Shown here piece after piece: positions 48,570 to 58,984 of a stretch of 64,000 nucleotides of DNA (position 1 is its first letter; every line of letters starts with the position of its first letter). The notes under the pieces were generated by a model. It made no database searches, had not been told where the DNA came from, and saw only the letters and a program-made list of their open reading frames with translations. Origin of the DNA: Anisakis pegreffii (taxonomy: Eukaryota; Nematoda; Chromadorea; Rhabditida; Anisakidae); assembly GCA_035041965.1 (NCBI GenBank), contig JAPYMA010003068.1, positions 1 to 64,000 of the forward strand, in the 5' to 3' direction. The position numbers and the translations under genes were made by a program.

Positions 48570-51500
48570 CTAAGACTTCGGTTTGCATTCGGCAACGATA
48601 TCGACGGGCATGAACTCCTTTGAGCGTTTTTCGAAGCGTGATAACGGGCAAAAATCGCTATCTGTTGGACAGCCAGGCGTTAATGAAGTGATTGGATGGA
48701 ATTTGAGACGATAAGCACAACGAAAGAGGATCTGAAAACAACAAAAATTCATTCTGAAAGCATCTAAAGTAGCAGAAGCGTTGAACGGTTGGGCTGAGCG
48801 GAATGAAGAAATACCTTCACAGCTGGTCCAGTGTCAGTCATCCAAAGTTCGATGGCCACAGAAGCCGTGTATTTGGGCATTTTACCTTTCAGCACTTCTT
48901 CCTGGTTGCCAAGAGTGGCTAGCAACGCTGACACCGTTGTATCATGCTGAAAAGTGCTCCCAATATCGTTTCAACTGAACTGTCATAAGTACAATCCTCC
49001 ATTAGAACTTAAATTAAAAAAACAATTGAACATCAATTGCCTCATCTGTACGCAGTAATCATCAGAAATTTTCAGTTCGTTTCACTCATTGAAACACATC
49101 AATTTGATCAGAAATTTGATCTTGCAAACAACGTGTTAAGTTCTCAAATCATAACATTAAAAGACTGATAGTCAAGAGTGTTTCTTCAAGCAAATTTCTC
49201 GATGCACGTACAGCTGAATAAGCGTAATACTTCAACGGTCGCATCCAGTCACAGCTTGGGTCAGCTTGACGGTCCGCTGTCGCGCATCGAATTTTTTCAT
49301 TCATTTTCTCCACAATCGCTTTCAGCAGAGAACCTGAAATTGAAAAAATGTAATGGAAAAAATTTTTTGAATTCAACATCCGATAGTTTTGAAGCAAACC
49401 TCCACGTAATTTGATCATTTCTGGCACACGCGGTTCCAATAATCCGTACACGGATTTATAAGAAACTTCGGTAAGATTCAATATCTTTGCGGCAACTTTA
49501 TCCGTCAACCAATCCGGTTGTGACAAATTGTACTGTTTCTGCAAGCGAGAAGACGTTCAGTACCTCTAGCAATTCTGATACAATGCCATCTTTTTTTTGA
49601 TGAACAGTGAAAAACGACCAAACTGATAGCGAGGATGTAAAGAGAATGTGAATGTAAAGAATATAAAGAGTACCTCGATTATGTGTACATCGTGGATCCT
49701 AAAGACGTTTTCGAGTCCAACGTGCATGCCGGTCTTTTTGGTAAGGAACTCGAAGAATTTCTGAACGACGAATTTATTCGTGAAGAAGAATTAGAAGCAG
49801 CAAAAAACGATCTCAATCAATTGACGGAATTTTACGCTGAGAGCGATTAAGCTTGAAAATAGTGGAGAATACTGTAGCTCGTGGCATTCCACAATGAGAT
49901 TTCTCATTATGTCTAGCCAGTAATTACGAATGCTTGCATCGGTTCATACCAAGAAATCTACAGTAGATCAAACAATCACCACTAACCTCATTATCCGTCG
50001 CATATTTTTGGAACAATTCACTTGAACGAATTTGTTTGCCCAGTTGTGATGCACGCTCACATTTTGCGAATGCGTTACCGATCTGCAGTTTAAACGCGGA
50101 GAAACAATTTTTTTGTTTGTTTACGGTGAAATCACAGAGAAAGTTTTCAAACACACTTCCTTCTATTACTGAAATTATACCTCAGTAAATTACAATCGAA
50201 AACGATCGTCACTTGATAACATCGTATTGACGTGACAGTTGTGAATTTCATATCGTTTGTTGCAAAAACCTCAATCAGTTTATGTGGTGCGGTGAAACAA
50301 GCCTTACGTGATCTGTTTCGTATTTGACGGTATGCACAGGTATTGGAGTCCAATGAGCTGGCCAGTCACCTTTTGCCGAATTTGGATAGTCTTCTCCGAT
50401 AATACCGTTAGGGTACATTCCAGCCAGATTAGCCATGGCACTCACCAAAGTTCGATTAACGTCTGTACTACGAACATATATCTGCAGTTGACAATATTTG
50501 CTCGTTATGAACTGTTTTGAATTTCATTGCAAATTTCAAAATGCTGTTGCCTTTGAAATGAATGCACTTCAGTAGTGGACAGTCCAATGCTGATCACTTC
50601 ATTTGAAACTTTTGATCGTAACAAATGGGAGTTTTCTATTCTTGAGTATTATGAGTGAACATCGTTGGATCCGGTCGATCGATGTAAAACTGAATACAGA
50701 TAATTTTTCCTGTACTCCTTAGGCAGAAACTGCAAATTCGCTAACAGTTCCATACAGTTTGCACAAACACCAACTGGTCATTTGAAGATGATTCCATGTT
50801 ACTAGTTGAAAGTTGTCGGTGATCAAAAATGGGATGCAGAACTACCCGTTACTATAAAATCATCGAGTGGTTTAACAAACGAGCAGACGAATCTTATTCT
50901 TAGCAAAAATTCCATATGTGATACATAGTAGATTGCAAAGAGCTTTAAAATCTAGGAAGTAGCCACGAACTTCTTCTGCTTCATAAGTTGGAGATAACAA
51001 TGGATGCTGTACACTGTCGATGTATCGCTCTCGAATAAGACGGCCCAAAGAATACTGCTGTCTCATACCAATCTGAACAAAAGCGGATGCATGTCGTTGG
51101 TTGGTCACCCCAGAAAGAATACAGTTCCAGTCATTCTCAATCAAATGTTTCATGACAGTCATCATCGTAGAGGTGAATTTGAGGATGCCAGGATGGGAAT
51201 TTGGGTGGTTGGCGAATCATTATTCAGTGATTTCTTCAATTATTTTTCCATGGCCGTCCAATCATATTTTTAAAATGTGCCACTAAAAATAAGGAGTTGA
51301 TTCCACTGATGCAATCGATAAATTTTTCATCAGATTTTTTGATGAATTTATTATTGTACTGATTTTGCTCTAATTTTTTGCTAATGCACATAATTTTTCT
51401 TGTACTTCTCAGGCAAAAACTGCAAATTCGCTGACAGCAACATGCAATCTTTTTATCTATTCTTAAGGAGTGTCAGATTGTCAGAGGATGCAGTGGAGGA

Positions 51501-52034
51501 TGGAATTATGGTCAATTGGATTGTGCTGGAGGGGGAAATGATGGTCCAAGGATAGCTCGTGTTCGCGAGAACAATTTCTAAAATTGCGATTCTGGGAGAT
51601 AATATCGTAATATGAATATTACTCATGAGGTATCACGAACCTCGGTCAATTCACCGAATCCATTGGGCCATGCATTCTCCTGATGCTTATCAGTTGGATA
51701 AGTTTGCTCTGGTGCGCGATCACCATGGCGCCATACCTTAACAAAACAGACTCGAATTCGTTGGTTTTCATGACATTTTGATCGAAACGAATGGAAATTT
51801 TCCATGCATGAGTATTATTAGTGAACATGGTCAGATCCGGTCGACGGATGTATTATAAAACTGTAAACATTTAAATTTTCGTGCACTTAGGTAAAATCTG
51901 CAAATTCGATAGCATTAACATACAGTTTGCACAAACATCAACTGGTCGCTGGCCATTACCATATTTGAGCCATCGTAACCCAATCCAAGTAGGAGTATTT
52001 TGATGACGAAGCAGAATGCGGAGGTAATCTCCAT
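48570..52034 (-). CDS. Secreted histidine acid phosphatase, 10 exons, 406 aa
   Basis: Exons in transcript order: 52034-51924, 51736-51641, 51072-50971, 50481-50308, 50082-49987, 49760-49674, 49538-49400, 49333-49212, 48946-48815, 48731-48570. All join in phase, giving 406 aa, the usual length. Exon 1 encodes a hydrophobic signal sequence then LMFVQT. Exon 2 opens [14 protein letters not shown], with the nucleophile His41 and Arg40/Arg44. [20 protein letters not shown] and GMYPNG follow, and exon 9 starts HDTTVSALL, with the proton-donor pair His310-Asp311. The tail has Cys residues expected to form disulphides, and no membrane anchor is seen. The enzyme cleaves phosphomonoesters at acid pH, probably in gut lumen, lysosome or secretions. 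Every catalytic residue is present and no frame is broken. Remains of extra copies of exon 1 and intron 1 lie in introns 2 and 3. The start Met is chosen because it opens the signal peptide; longer frames upstream lack one. Confidence 0.93.
50600..50800 (-). pseudogene. Relic copy of acid phosphatase exon 1 end plus intron 1
   Basis: On the minus strand the sequence encodes DQLVFVQT followed by a GTATGG donor, then intron sequence that matches the true intron 1 (gagtattatKagtgaacat, gatccggtcgaYSgatgta, actgcaaattcgMtarca on the plus strand). It lies inside intron 3 of the working gene, with no RHGDRAP exon following. Confidence 0.75.
51385..51455 (-). pseudogene. Second, shorter relic of acid phosphatase intron 1
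   Basis: Plus-strand aatttttcttgtacttctca then ggcaaaaactgcaaattcgc matches the relic at 50700-50750 and the true intron 1 near 51880-51910. It lies inside intron 2 of the working gene. Confidence 0.65.
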
Positions 52035-52485
52035 CTGATTGGGTAGTGTGTCTGTAAACGAACTAATATTGCGAATATTCATCCGTTTCGCATGCTCACG
52101 TGTACTCATTCTGATCACTTTGCTATTCATATCTAGTCACCAGCTATGAGAGGAAAAAAACGCGCATAATCAACTCATTATTATCAGTTGTTTTCATACG
52201 GTGATAGACGACAGATTCCACATAACTGTACCATATTCACTCCAATTTAGTAATTGAAAATTTTGTTGTAGATGTAAGATATTAGTAGTTGTTTGTATCT
52301 TCAATGATCGCTGATTGTTTGTCTCTTTAACATCACTAAGTACTGAGCAAAAACAGAATGATACCGAAGGAAAGGTGATAATTCCGTCAATTAAATAGAT
52401 AAACGTGAGAAATTTTAGACCCCATTCACCGAAAATTTTCGAAGCTTTTTTTGCTCTCTGTAGGCGTATTATTGATCTGTTTTGA

Positions 52486-52767
52486 TACGTATGCAGTGGA
52501 TGAAGTTTGGACCGACAATTTCTGTGGGATATTTCCATTCATAAGCTCGAGAACATGCAACCATTGGAAGAGTGCCGTTGTCCCCATATGAGGGCATTCG
52601 GCACAAGTGTGCAATGATGTCGGATGCCCGAGTGGGAGGACAAGCGAAAACGTAAGTATCGAAGAAACCCGACGAGAATGACATATCATATTTTGCCTCA
52701 GACAACTGCCCCTTTCCTGTAGCTGATCCCGCTGATTGAAAATGTTCCTCCGAGAAACGATAAGAAA
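52486..52767 (-). CDS. Unassigned exon with four Cys, upstream of the acid phosphatase
   Basis: An open stretch of about 94 codons reading from YRFSEEHFQSAG through FFDTYVFACPPTRASD, CRMPSYGDNGTLPMVACSR and VGPNFIHC on the minus strand. Composition is that of a real globular secreted domain. A CTAG acceptor bounds it at about 52767 and a GTATCA donor is possible near 52486, so it would be an internal exon; without that donor the frame closes at 52469. I do not recognise the family and found no clear partner exons. It may belong to a separate gene or be a remnant. Confidence 0.4.
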
Positions 52768-53078
52768 CTAGATTCTCATTAGTTGCAGATGCAAGATATC
52801 ACTACTTGTTTGTCTCTTCGATGATCACCGATGTGCACGAATGACTTCATTAATGCTTGTTACCTTCATATGAAGACACCTTTTATTTTTGTTGAACATA
52901 TTCATATGCCACTTTATGCAATTGTTTATGCTTACATTCACATACTCTTTATTTATTATTTTATTCACATTTTCATTCGTATCCTCTCCATTGGAATCAT
53001 TAGGCAACATGGGAGAGTAGCTCAAAACCACTGTGATCGCCAAATATATCAACAATCAAAGTAAGAATTTCATGAGGA

Positions 53079-53221
53079 CTGATGATTCCTAACACTATTG
53101 TTGTTAGCTGTGTAGAAGGAAGGATACCAGCGAAGGAAGAGTGTGATATTTGTGATATTGGTGATAAAAGAGAGGCATAAACTCGTGATGAGTTACAATT
53201 GCTGATTAAATAAATAAATAA
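53079..53221 (+). mobile_element. SINE-B copy B3
   Basis: Starts gatgattcctaacactattg and ends gctgattaaataaataaata, the reverse complement of B1 and B2. It keeps gagaggcataaactcgtgat and the hairpin-like aactcgtgatgagtt. The A/T-rich tail lies at the right, so this copy points to the plus strand. A target duplication was not obvious. Confidence 0.75.
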
Positions 53222-53419
53222 ACATGCAAATCATATAGCGCCATTTATTCTTACAATTAGCGGAAGAGATGTTACAAAGATTTGTTCTAAGTTACATTAA
53301 AAACCAAAATAAAATGCTTTCAATTTATTCAACAATTTGAAAAGGAACAAATAATACATATCAAAGGTGAATCACGGCTTCCGTGAATATCTCTATTCAC
53401 GACACTCAGCATTCGGAAC

Positions 53420-55030
53420 AAAGTTAAGAAATATTGTCAAAAATCTTACAATATATGAAAGAGACGAACGACTGATTGTAGCCGTCGTGGACTGGACGGC
53501 AAAAATTTGAGAACTGCTGAAAACGAACTAAATCCTTTTATGCCAGATCAATCAAAATATTTATCGTCATAACATATCCATTTTCAGGTAACCTTGATAT
53601 TGGCTTAGCCGATTTTGAAATTTCTCTGCTCTGAAAGGTTCTCCTCGCCTTACGATCTCATAAAATCATTCATCATTTATTCTCATCTTTTCACTATATT
53701 TGTCGCATTTTTTTCTCATTTTCTCTCTATTTTTTCATCGCTTTGATTCTTCTTTATTTGGTAATTGTTTTGTTTACGATGAATTCACGACAATATAGTC
53801 GCACCGAAGGCAAACAAAAGGCGTGAAATTTATTTTATAATATTTCATTTTATAAACTAATACCATATTCTTCTTGCATTAACTTATCTTTTTGTTTGCT
53901 TGGATCCCAATAATGACGCTTTGTTAGACAAAAATATCTAAACGAAACTGTTTTCATGAAAATTTCATGAAAATCATGACATTGCGCATTAGAAAGTACA
54001 TATAATTGTTTGTTGAACAAGTCGGTATTATTCACTTAGATACTGCAGTCAATCCATCAGAATAAGTGAATAGTCATCCCATGAAAAAGCGTGATATCTC
54101 AAAATAGTCAACTCATGAAAATTCTGCTGAAATGTGTGTTTGTTTTAGTTAATAATCGTAGCTTTGCCAACTGAGTTGTCGCCATACCGATCGGGTAATA
54201 ACCAAACACTTGTATTTGCTCATCCATTCCTATAATACTCAAATTCATTACAGTGTTTGAGTCTTTGATATATGTTCACGTTCAAGATGACTTCCGCTGT
54301 TCTCTTTAGACTTCAGGTTCTCCCAGAACTTTCAAAAATCTTCATTTATGGCGATTTCGGAACTATACGCCTATTCTGATGGATTGACTGCAGTATCTAA
54401 CGTGAATAATAATACCGACTTGTTGAACAAACAATAATATGTACCTTCTAATGCGAAATGTTATGATTTCATGAAATATTCATGAAAACAGTTTTGTCAG
54501 ATATCTTTTTCTAACAAAGCGTCATTATTGGGGTCCAAGCAAACAAAAAGATAAGTTAATGCGAGAAGAATATGGTATCAGTTTATAAAATGAAGTTTTG
54601 CAAAATGAATTTCACGCCTTTTGTTTGCCTTCGGTGCGACTATATTGTCGTGAATTCATCGTGAACAAAACAATCACCAAATAAAGAAGAATCAAAGCGA
54701 TGAAAAAATAGAGAGAAAATGCGAAAAAATGCGGCAAATATAGTGAGAAGATGAGAATAAATGATGAATGATTTCATGAGATCACAAGGCGAGGAGAACC
54801 GTTCAGAGCAAAGAAATTTCAAAATCAGCTATATCAACGTAACCTGAAAATGGATATTTTACGACTGCAAATATTTTGATTGATCTTGTACATAAAGGCT
54901 TAGTTCGTTCACAATACATCATTCGGTTTTTAACAGTTCTCAAATTATTGCCGTCCAGTCCACGAAGGCTACAATCAGTCGTTCGTCTCTTTCATATTCC
55001 GTAAGATTTCTCGCAATATTTCTTAATTTT
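53420..55030. repeat. Long imperfect inverted repeat, arms about 650 bp, loop about 300 bp
   Basis: Left arm 53420-54065 and right arm 54371-55030 are reverse complements at roughly 85% identity over nearly their whole length. Matching landmarks include gaaagagacgaacgactgat, tcaatcaaaatattt, ccattttcaggt, gcaccgaaggcaaacaaaag and caatccatcagaata. The spacer 54066-54370 is unpaired. No open frame longer than about 60 codons, so no transposase is present. Confidence 0.9.
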
Positions 55031-55406
55031 CTTTCGAATTACGGATAAGTTACACTTTTTACCATGAATCATTACTGTTTAATATAGATTTGGTCATGAA
55101 CAAGTAGAGAATATTGAAGAATAAATAATTATCAGAATCAATACGATAAATAGGAAATCGAGTGTAGGAATTTTTCTGAGAATACTCAGTACCGATAATC
55201 ACATGAAACCTCAGAATTTTCATACGGTTTCGTGCGCATGTCTTGAATGCGCAAATTAAATGAAAACTTTGAAACATCCCTTGCACTGAGTGGCGCTACA
55301 TGATGATTTGGATGGTATTGAAGATTATGACTATCATGGTATTTTTCAAGCTTTTCCGAGCGTAATTTTGAATTTCGGATTTCAGAGAAGCAGTTTCAAG
55401 AGGACC

Positions 55407-55586
55407 ATGTCAGCAAAGTGTTTTGCGATTGTGATCTTCTTGCTGCTTGCAGCAGCATATGATACGGAAGCTGCACCGGCCGCGAAAATGCAAGTGATGC
55501 ATTGTGCAAGAATATGCCAGAATATCTATCGTTTCAAAATGATATGCTTCCAAAACTGTTGCGGCATGTCCGCAGTGACTTGTTAA
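55407..55586 (+). CDS. Small secreted six-cysteine peptide (59 aa)
   Basis: A 59-codon gene with a strong signal peptide (MSAKCFAIVIFLLLAAAY, likely cut after ...TEA). The mature part has six Cys spaced C-x3-C-x9-C-x3-CC-x6-C, and Cys is the last residue. An acceptor ggatttcag ends at 55385, about 21 bases before the ATG, so the 5' exon or spliced leader joins there; this start also begins the signal peptide, while the upstream ATG at 55290 does not. The spacing is close to that of the 73-aa peptide at 45487-45708 on the other strand, and a flank is shared. No named family recognised; function not assigned. Confidence 0.65.
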   Translation: MSAKCFAIVIFLLLAAAYDTEAAPAAKMQVMHCARICQNIYRFKMICFQNCCGMSAVTC

Positions 55587-55849
55587 AACTAGGTTGGCTT
55601 CAGTGCATCGGTTGAACCAGATGAAGCCTATTCAGCAACACGAATTCGTTACTTTGTAACAAACGATCGACAACACAACTTTCTATCCATTGTAGCAATT
55701 ATATCTGAAACCTCTTCAACTTTTTTTTGGGAATATAATATTCTGTTTATATCCAAATGCAACACTCCCTCTGATATAATTAAATATGTCTTAGTCTCAT
55801 CTGACTATGATCGCCACAGACCACTAATCTCGTTCTACAGAAATCTACG

Positions 55850-55990
55850 GGACCGTAAACCTTCCTTCCTCTGGCAATCCATTATTTATAGAAAAATGAG
55901 AAAAATATCAGGAAATCGATTGATTAATTGAGAGTTTGCTGTCAAGTTGGTCAGTGATATCAAAGTAATCATTGAATGCAGTGATTGATC
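55850..55990. repeat. Segment duplicated at 45795-45935
   Basis: Second copy of the shared block described at 45795-45935, same direction, starting about 265 bp after the stop codon of the 59-aa peptide. Confidence 0.75.
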
Positions 55991-56139
55991 GTGATGAAGA
56001 TGATAAAGCAATGATAAAGATGATAATGATAAATGATGATGATGAATAATAAATCAAAGTAATGATAAAGATGCAATGCATTGAAATGAGCACTAAAGCA
56101 AGTGAGATACCTTCAGAAAATCAGTTATTACTAGGGTTT

Positions 56140-57300
56140 GCATGGGATCTCGGGATCCCGGGATTTCGGTTCTGATCCCGATCCCGGGATTTAAGATTTA
56201 AAAAATCCCGGGATCTCGGAATTTGATGAAACAGATCAATTTGTGTGAATTTTGATAGTATGCCCATCTTGAAGCAAGCCTTAATCATTCCCATCTCATT
56301 CATATGCAGCGATCTTTGCTATTTGCCCTCTGTCATTGATGAATAGCTAAGGAAATAGGTGCAAGTCGGATGAATGACATGATTAACGACAGCTCGATGA
56401 ACTTTTACGTAACATTTCATTGAATATTCAACTGATTATTCTGCTCTTCATTGCTTTAGATCACGCTCTTCTGGATGCATTTCTAAGTAGACTAATAGAG
56501 ATAATCACATTTTCTAATAAGAACCAAGAGCAACAAAAATTTGGAGTCGTTTCCTCCTACGCGATTTGTTCGGCTTCAATATTCCATCTGTTAATTCAGT
56601 TGTATGTTCTAAAGACTACAAGTCTTTTTAATTCGCTATTTGGAAACATTTTCATCCGATCGAAATGTACATAATTCTCACTGAGTTCACTCACAGTGAG
56701 AATTCATTGTCGAAGTGAGCAAAATTATTCCATTCAAAAGGATCTCAAGCTTGAATATCAAGTGCATTTCCATGATTTCTGATCCGAATTATCAAATATG
56801 TAAGTGCTCGATGGTTCGATGAAAATCTATTGCGGACTTTTATTCACTTTTTAGATAAACTGAACTTTTAATTTTTCAAAATTCAAATGATATAATTCAT
56901 GCGATGCATTTCTTTCGTAAAAAATCGAAATTTCCGAAATGGCAGAATTCACCTGACGTTAATACTGAGAGAAAATGGACTTGAAGCATTGCAAATAAGT
57001 GTTTGTGAATCAAGACTTTCATATTCACATGCAAGTGTATTGTTATTAGCTTAGATCCGAGATGACAAGATGCGTCAGCATAGAACATGCCGTATGCCCT
57101 TGCATCATGATCATTAGCATCATTATATTTAAATTTGAACAGTTTGGTTTCTTGGATTTGTTCAATAATTTGCTGAATTAACTCCTTTCTGATTAGTAAT
57201 GAACATATTGGTTCGAAAAAATGTGTTTAAACATGTCCCGTATCGATATTTCAAAAATTGTTCGATCCCGGGGTAATCTCGGGATCAAAAATCGCTCGTG
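56140..57300. repeat. Region bounded by GATCCCGGG palindrome clusters
   Basis: At 56142-56220 ggatctcgggatcccggga, atcccgatcccgggattt and aatcccgggatctcgg cluster closely. At 57262-57288 gatcccggggtaatctcggg reappears. The ends may bound a degraded mobile element of about 1.1 kb. An 84-codon frame inside (56420-56674, +) has a hydrophobic start but no recognisable family. Confidence 0.4.
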
Positions 57301-58984
57301 TGCCACGCGTGTTTGCTGATTGGTTTCGATTGTTTAGTGAATATTGGTAATTTATTTATCTATCTATTCAGTTCCTATGATCAGGATTGTAATCAGATGC
57401 TTAGATAAATATTTTGTGTTTATGTGTTGACTCAACAAAACATCAGTGATGATGCTTTATAATGCTTTATTGAATTAGTTTGTGATGCATTTCATGTTGT
57501 AGTCATTTAATAATGATATTGTTCATTACCGATTGCCTTTTTGCAACCGATTTCTTCACTAGCGATTCTTTCGTTTCATTCCTGTTCCATCGGAATGTAT
57601 TAATGATTGCTTAAACGAGAAATAAATAATTCTTAAGTTTTAAGAATCCAACCAATAAGTTTTTCTATGTGCCGCACTGATCTTAACGAATTCATGCTCA
57701 TTGAAACAGCTATTTTCTAGTATACATCAATGCTCAATGCACTTTTCATTTTTCAATATTGTATGACGTGATGTATGTAATTTCATGTTGAAACTTCTTG
57801 AAACATCTTCAAATACTCTGTTTATTTATGCATCAACTTACAACATCATTGAATATAAACACACACACATACATGTTCTAGTTACATATCTTATTATGGA
57901 TTATTGCTATTTCTCGTTCCGTTCATCCAACACATCAGCATGTTCAATTCGAATGAATACTCGTTAAATTTCTCTGGTGAATTGATCGAATCGGGCATCT
58001 CAGTTAATTCCCTTCTATTGCAGCCAACAACACGAATGTAAACAAATAATTATTGCTGTCATTATCAATCTGTTTTCATGTGAGGGAACACTGAACTCAA
58101 ATCATAATCTGAATATTCAACTGATTACGATAGATCGCGATTGCAACGCAGAAATGTAGTTCCTCTTGGGATATGAATCGAATAAATATGTTATTTAAGC
58201 GATATGAAATTAGATTTTATCTATGCTCATCAGTCGAATGATTGAATTGATATACGATATAAATACATACGTAAATATACTTCTGATATCATTCTATCCC
58301 ACAGTCACTCACGTTTTGCATTGGTCTCTTGGATAACATCATTCATTATTGAAGTAATCTAATGATAGGTTATACTGACGATATAACTGATTGTGATGAG
58401 GTTGATAGGTTTACTGAATAGTTTTGTTGAATGATGAAAAATAGGAATTGAATTAGGTGGGCGAAGAAAAAGGATACTGAAGTTGTTCATCGAAGCTGTT
58501 GACTAACTCACAAGACTTATTGATGAGTTGCAACGTGTCGATTACTTACATCTGACGTGTTCGTCATATTCTTTTGAGATAGCTCATTGTATTGCTTGGT
58601 TTCAAATCAAATCATAACAACTATTACCTACATCACTTTTGAATAATGATCGATTTGTGTGTGAACTGAGTGACATTTTTACATGTTTCTTTCACTGAAC
58701 AGCTTTACGAGATTGTGATATATCTAATGGCTATGTAAATGTGCGTATAATTTTACCACTTATTCATGTCTTTCTTGAGAAATACACTTATCGATGTTCG
58801 TAATCACACCATATCATATCGTAAGTGTCGTTTGTTCTTTGTCATCAACATGTTCATAAAACCCTCCGAGGTATTATCAGTTTGGATTGTGTTCTCGTTC
58901 TATCACGTCAGTCATCATAAGTTTGAAGCGTGATATTCTAATTGCAACTTAGGCATGGGTTAATTCAGCAGACATTACATAAAG
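57301..58984. other. Intergenic stretch upstream of the synaptotagmin-like gene
   Basis: AT-rich and without a supportable exon. I looked here for the missing transmembrane segment and first half of the C2A domain and saw neither. Confidence 0.45.

Noticed and set aside
49685..49852. Open frame on the plus strand reading [13 protein letters not shown] to a stop, looking like a separate C-terminal exon
   Set aside because: Its minus strand encodes the missing acid phosphatase exon 6 (49674-49760, [10 protein letters not shown] ... [11 protein letters not shown]) with proper splice sites and phase, so the plus frame is a shadow.
56420..56674. 84-codon frame with hydrophobic N-terminus as a possible secreted protein
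   Set aside because: Poor signal cleavage context, no splice evidence, no Cys framework, and it sits between the GATCCCGGG clusters in probable repeat DNA.
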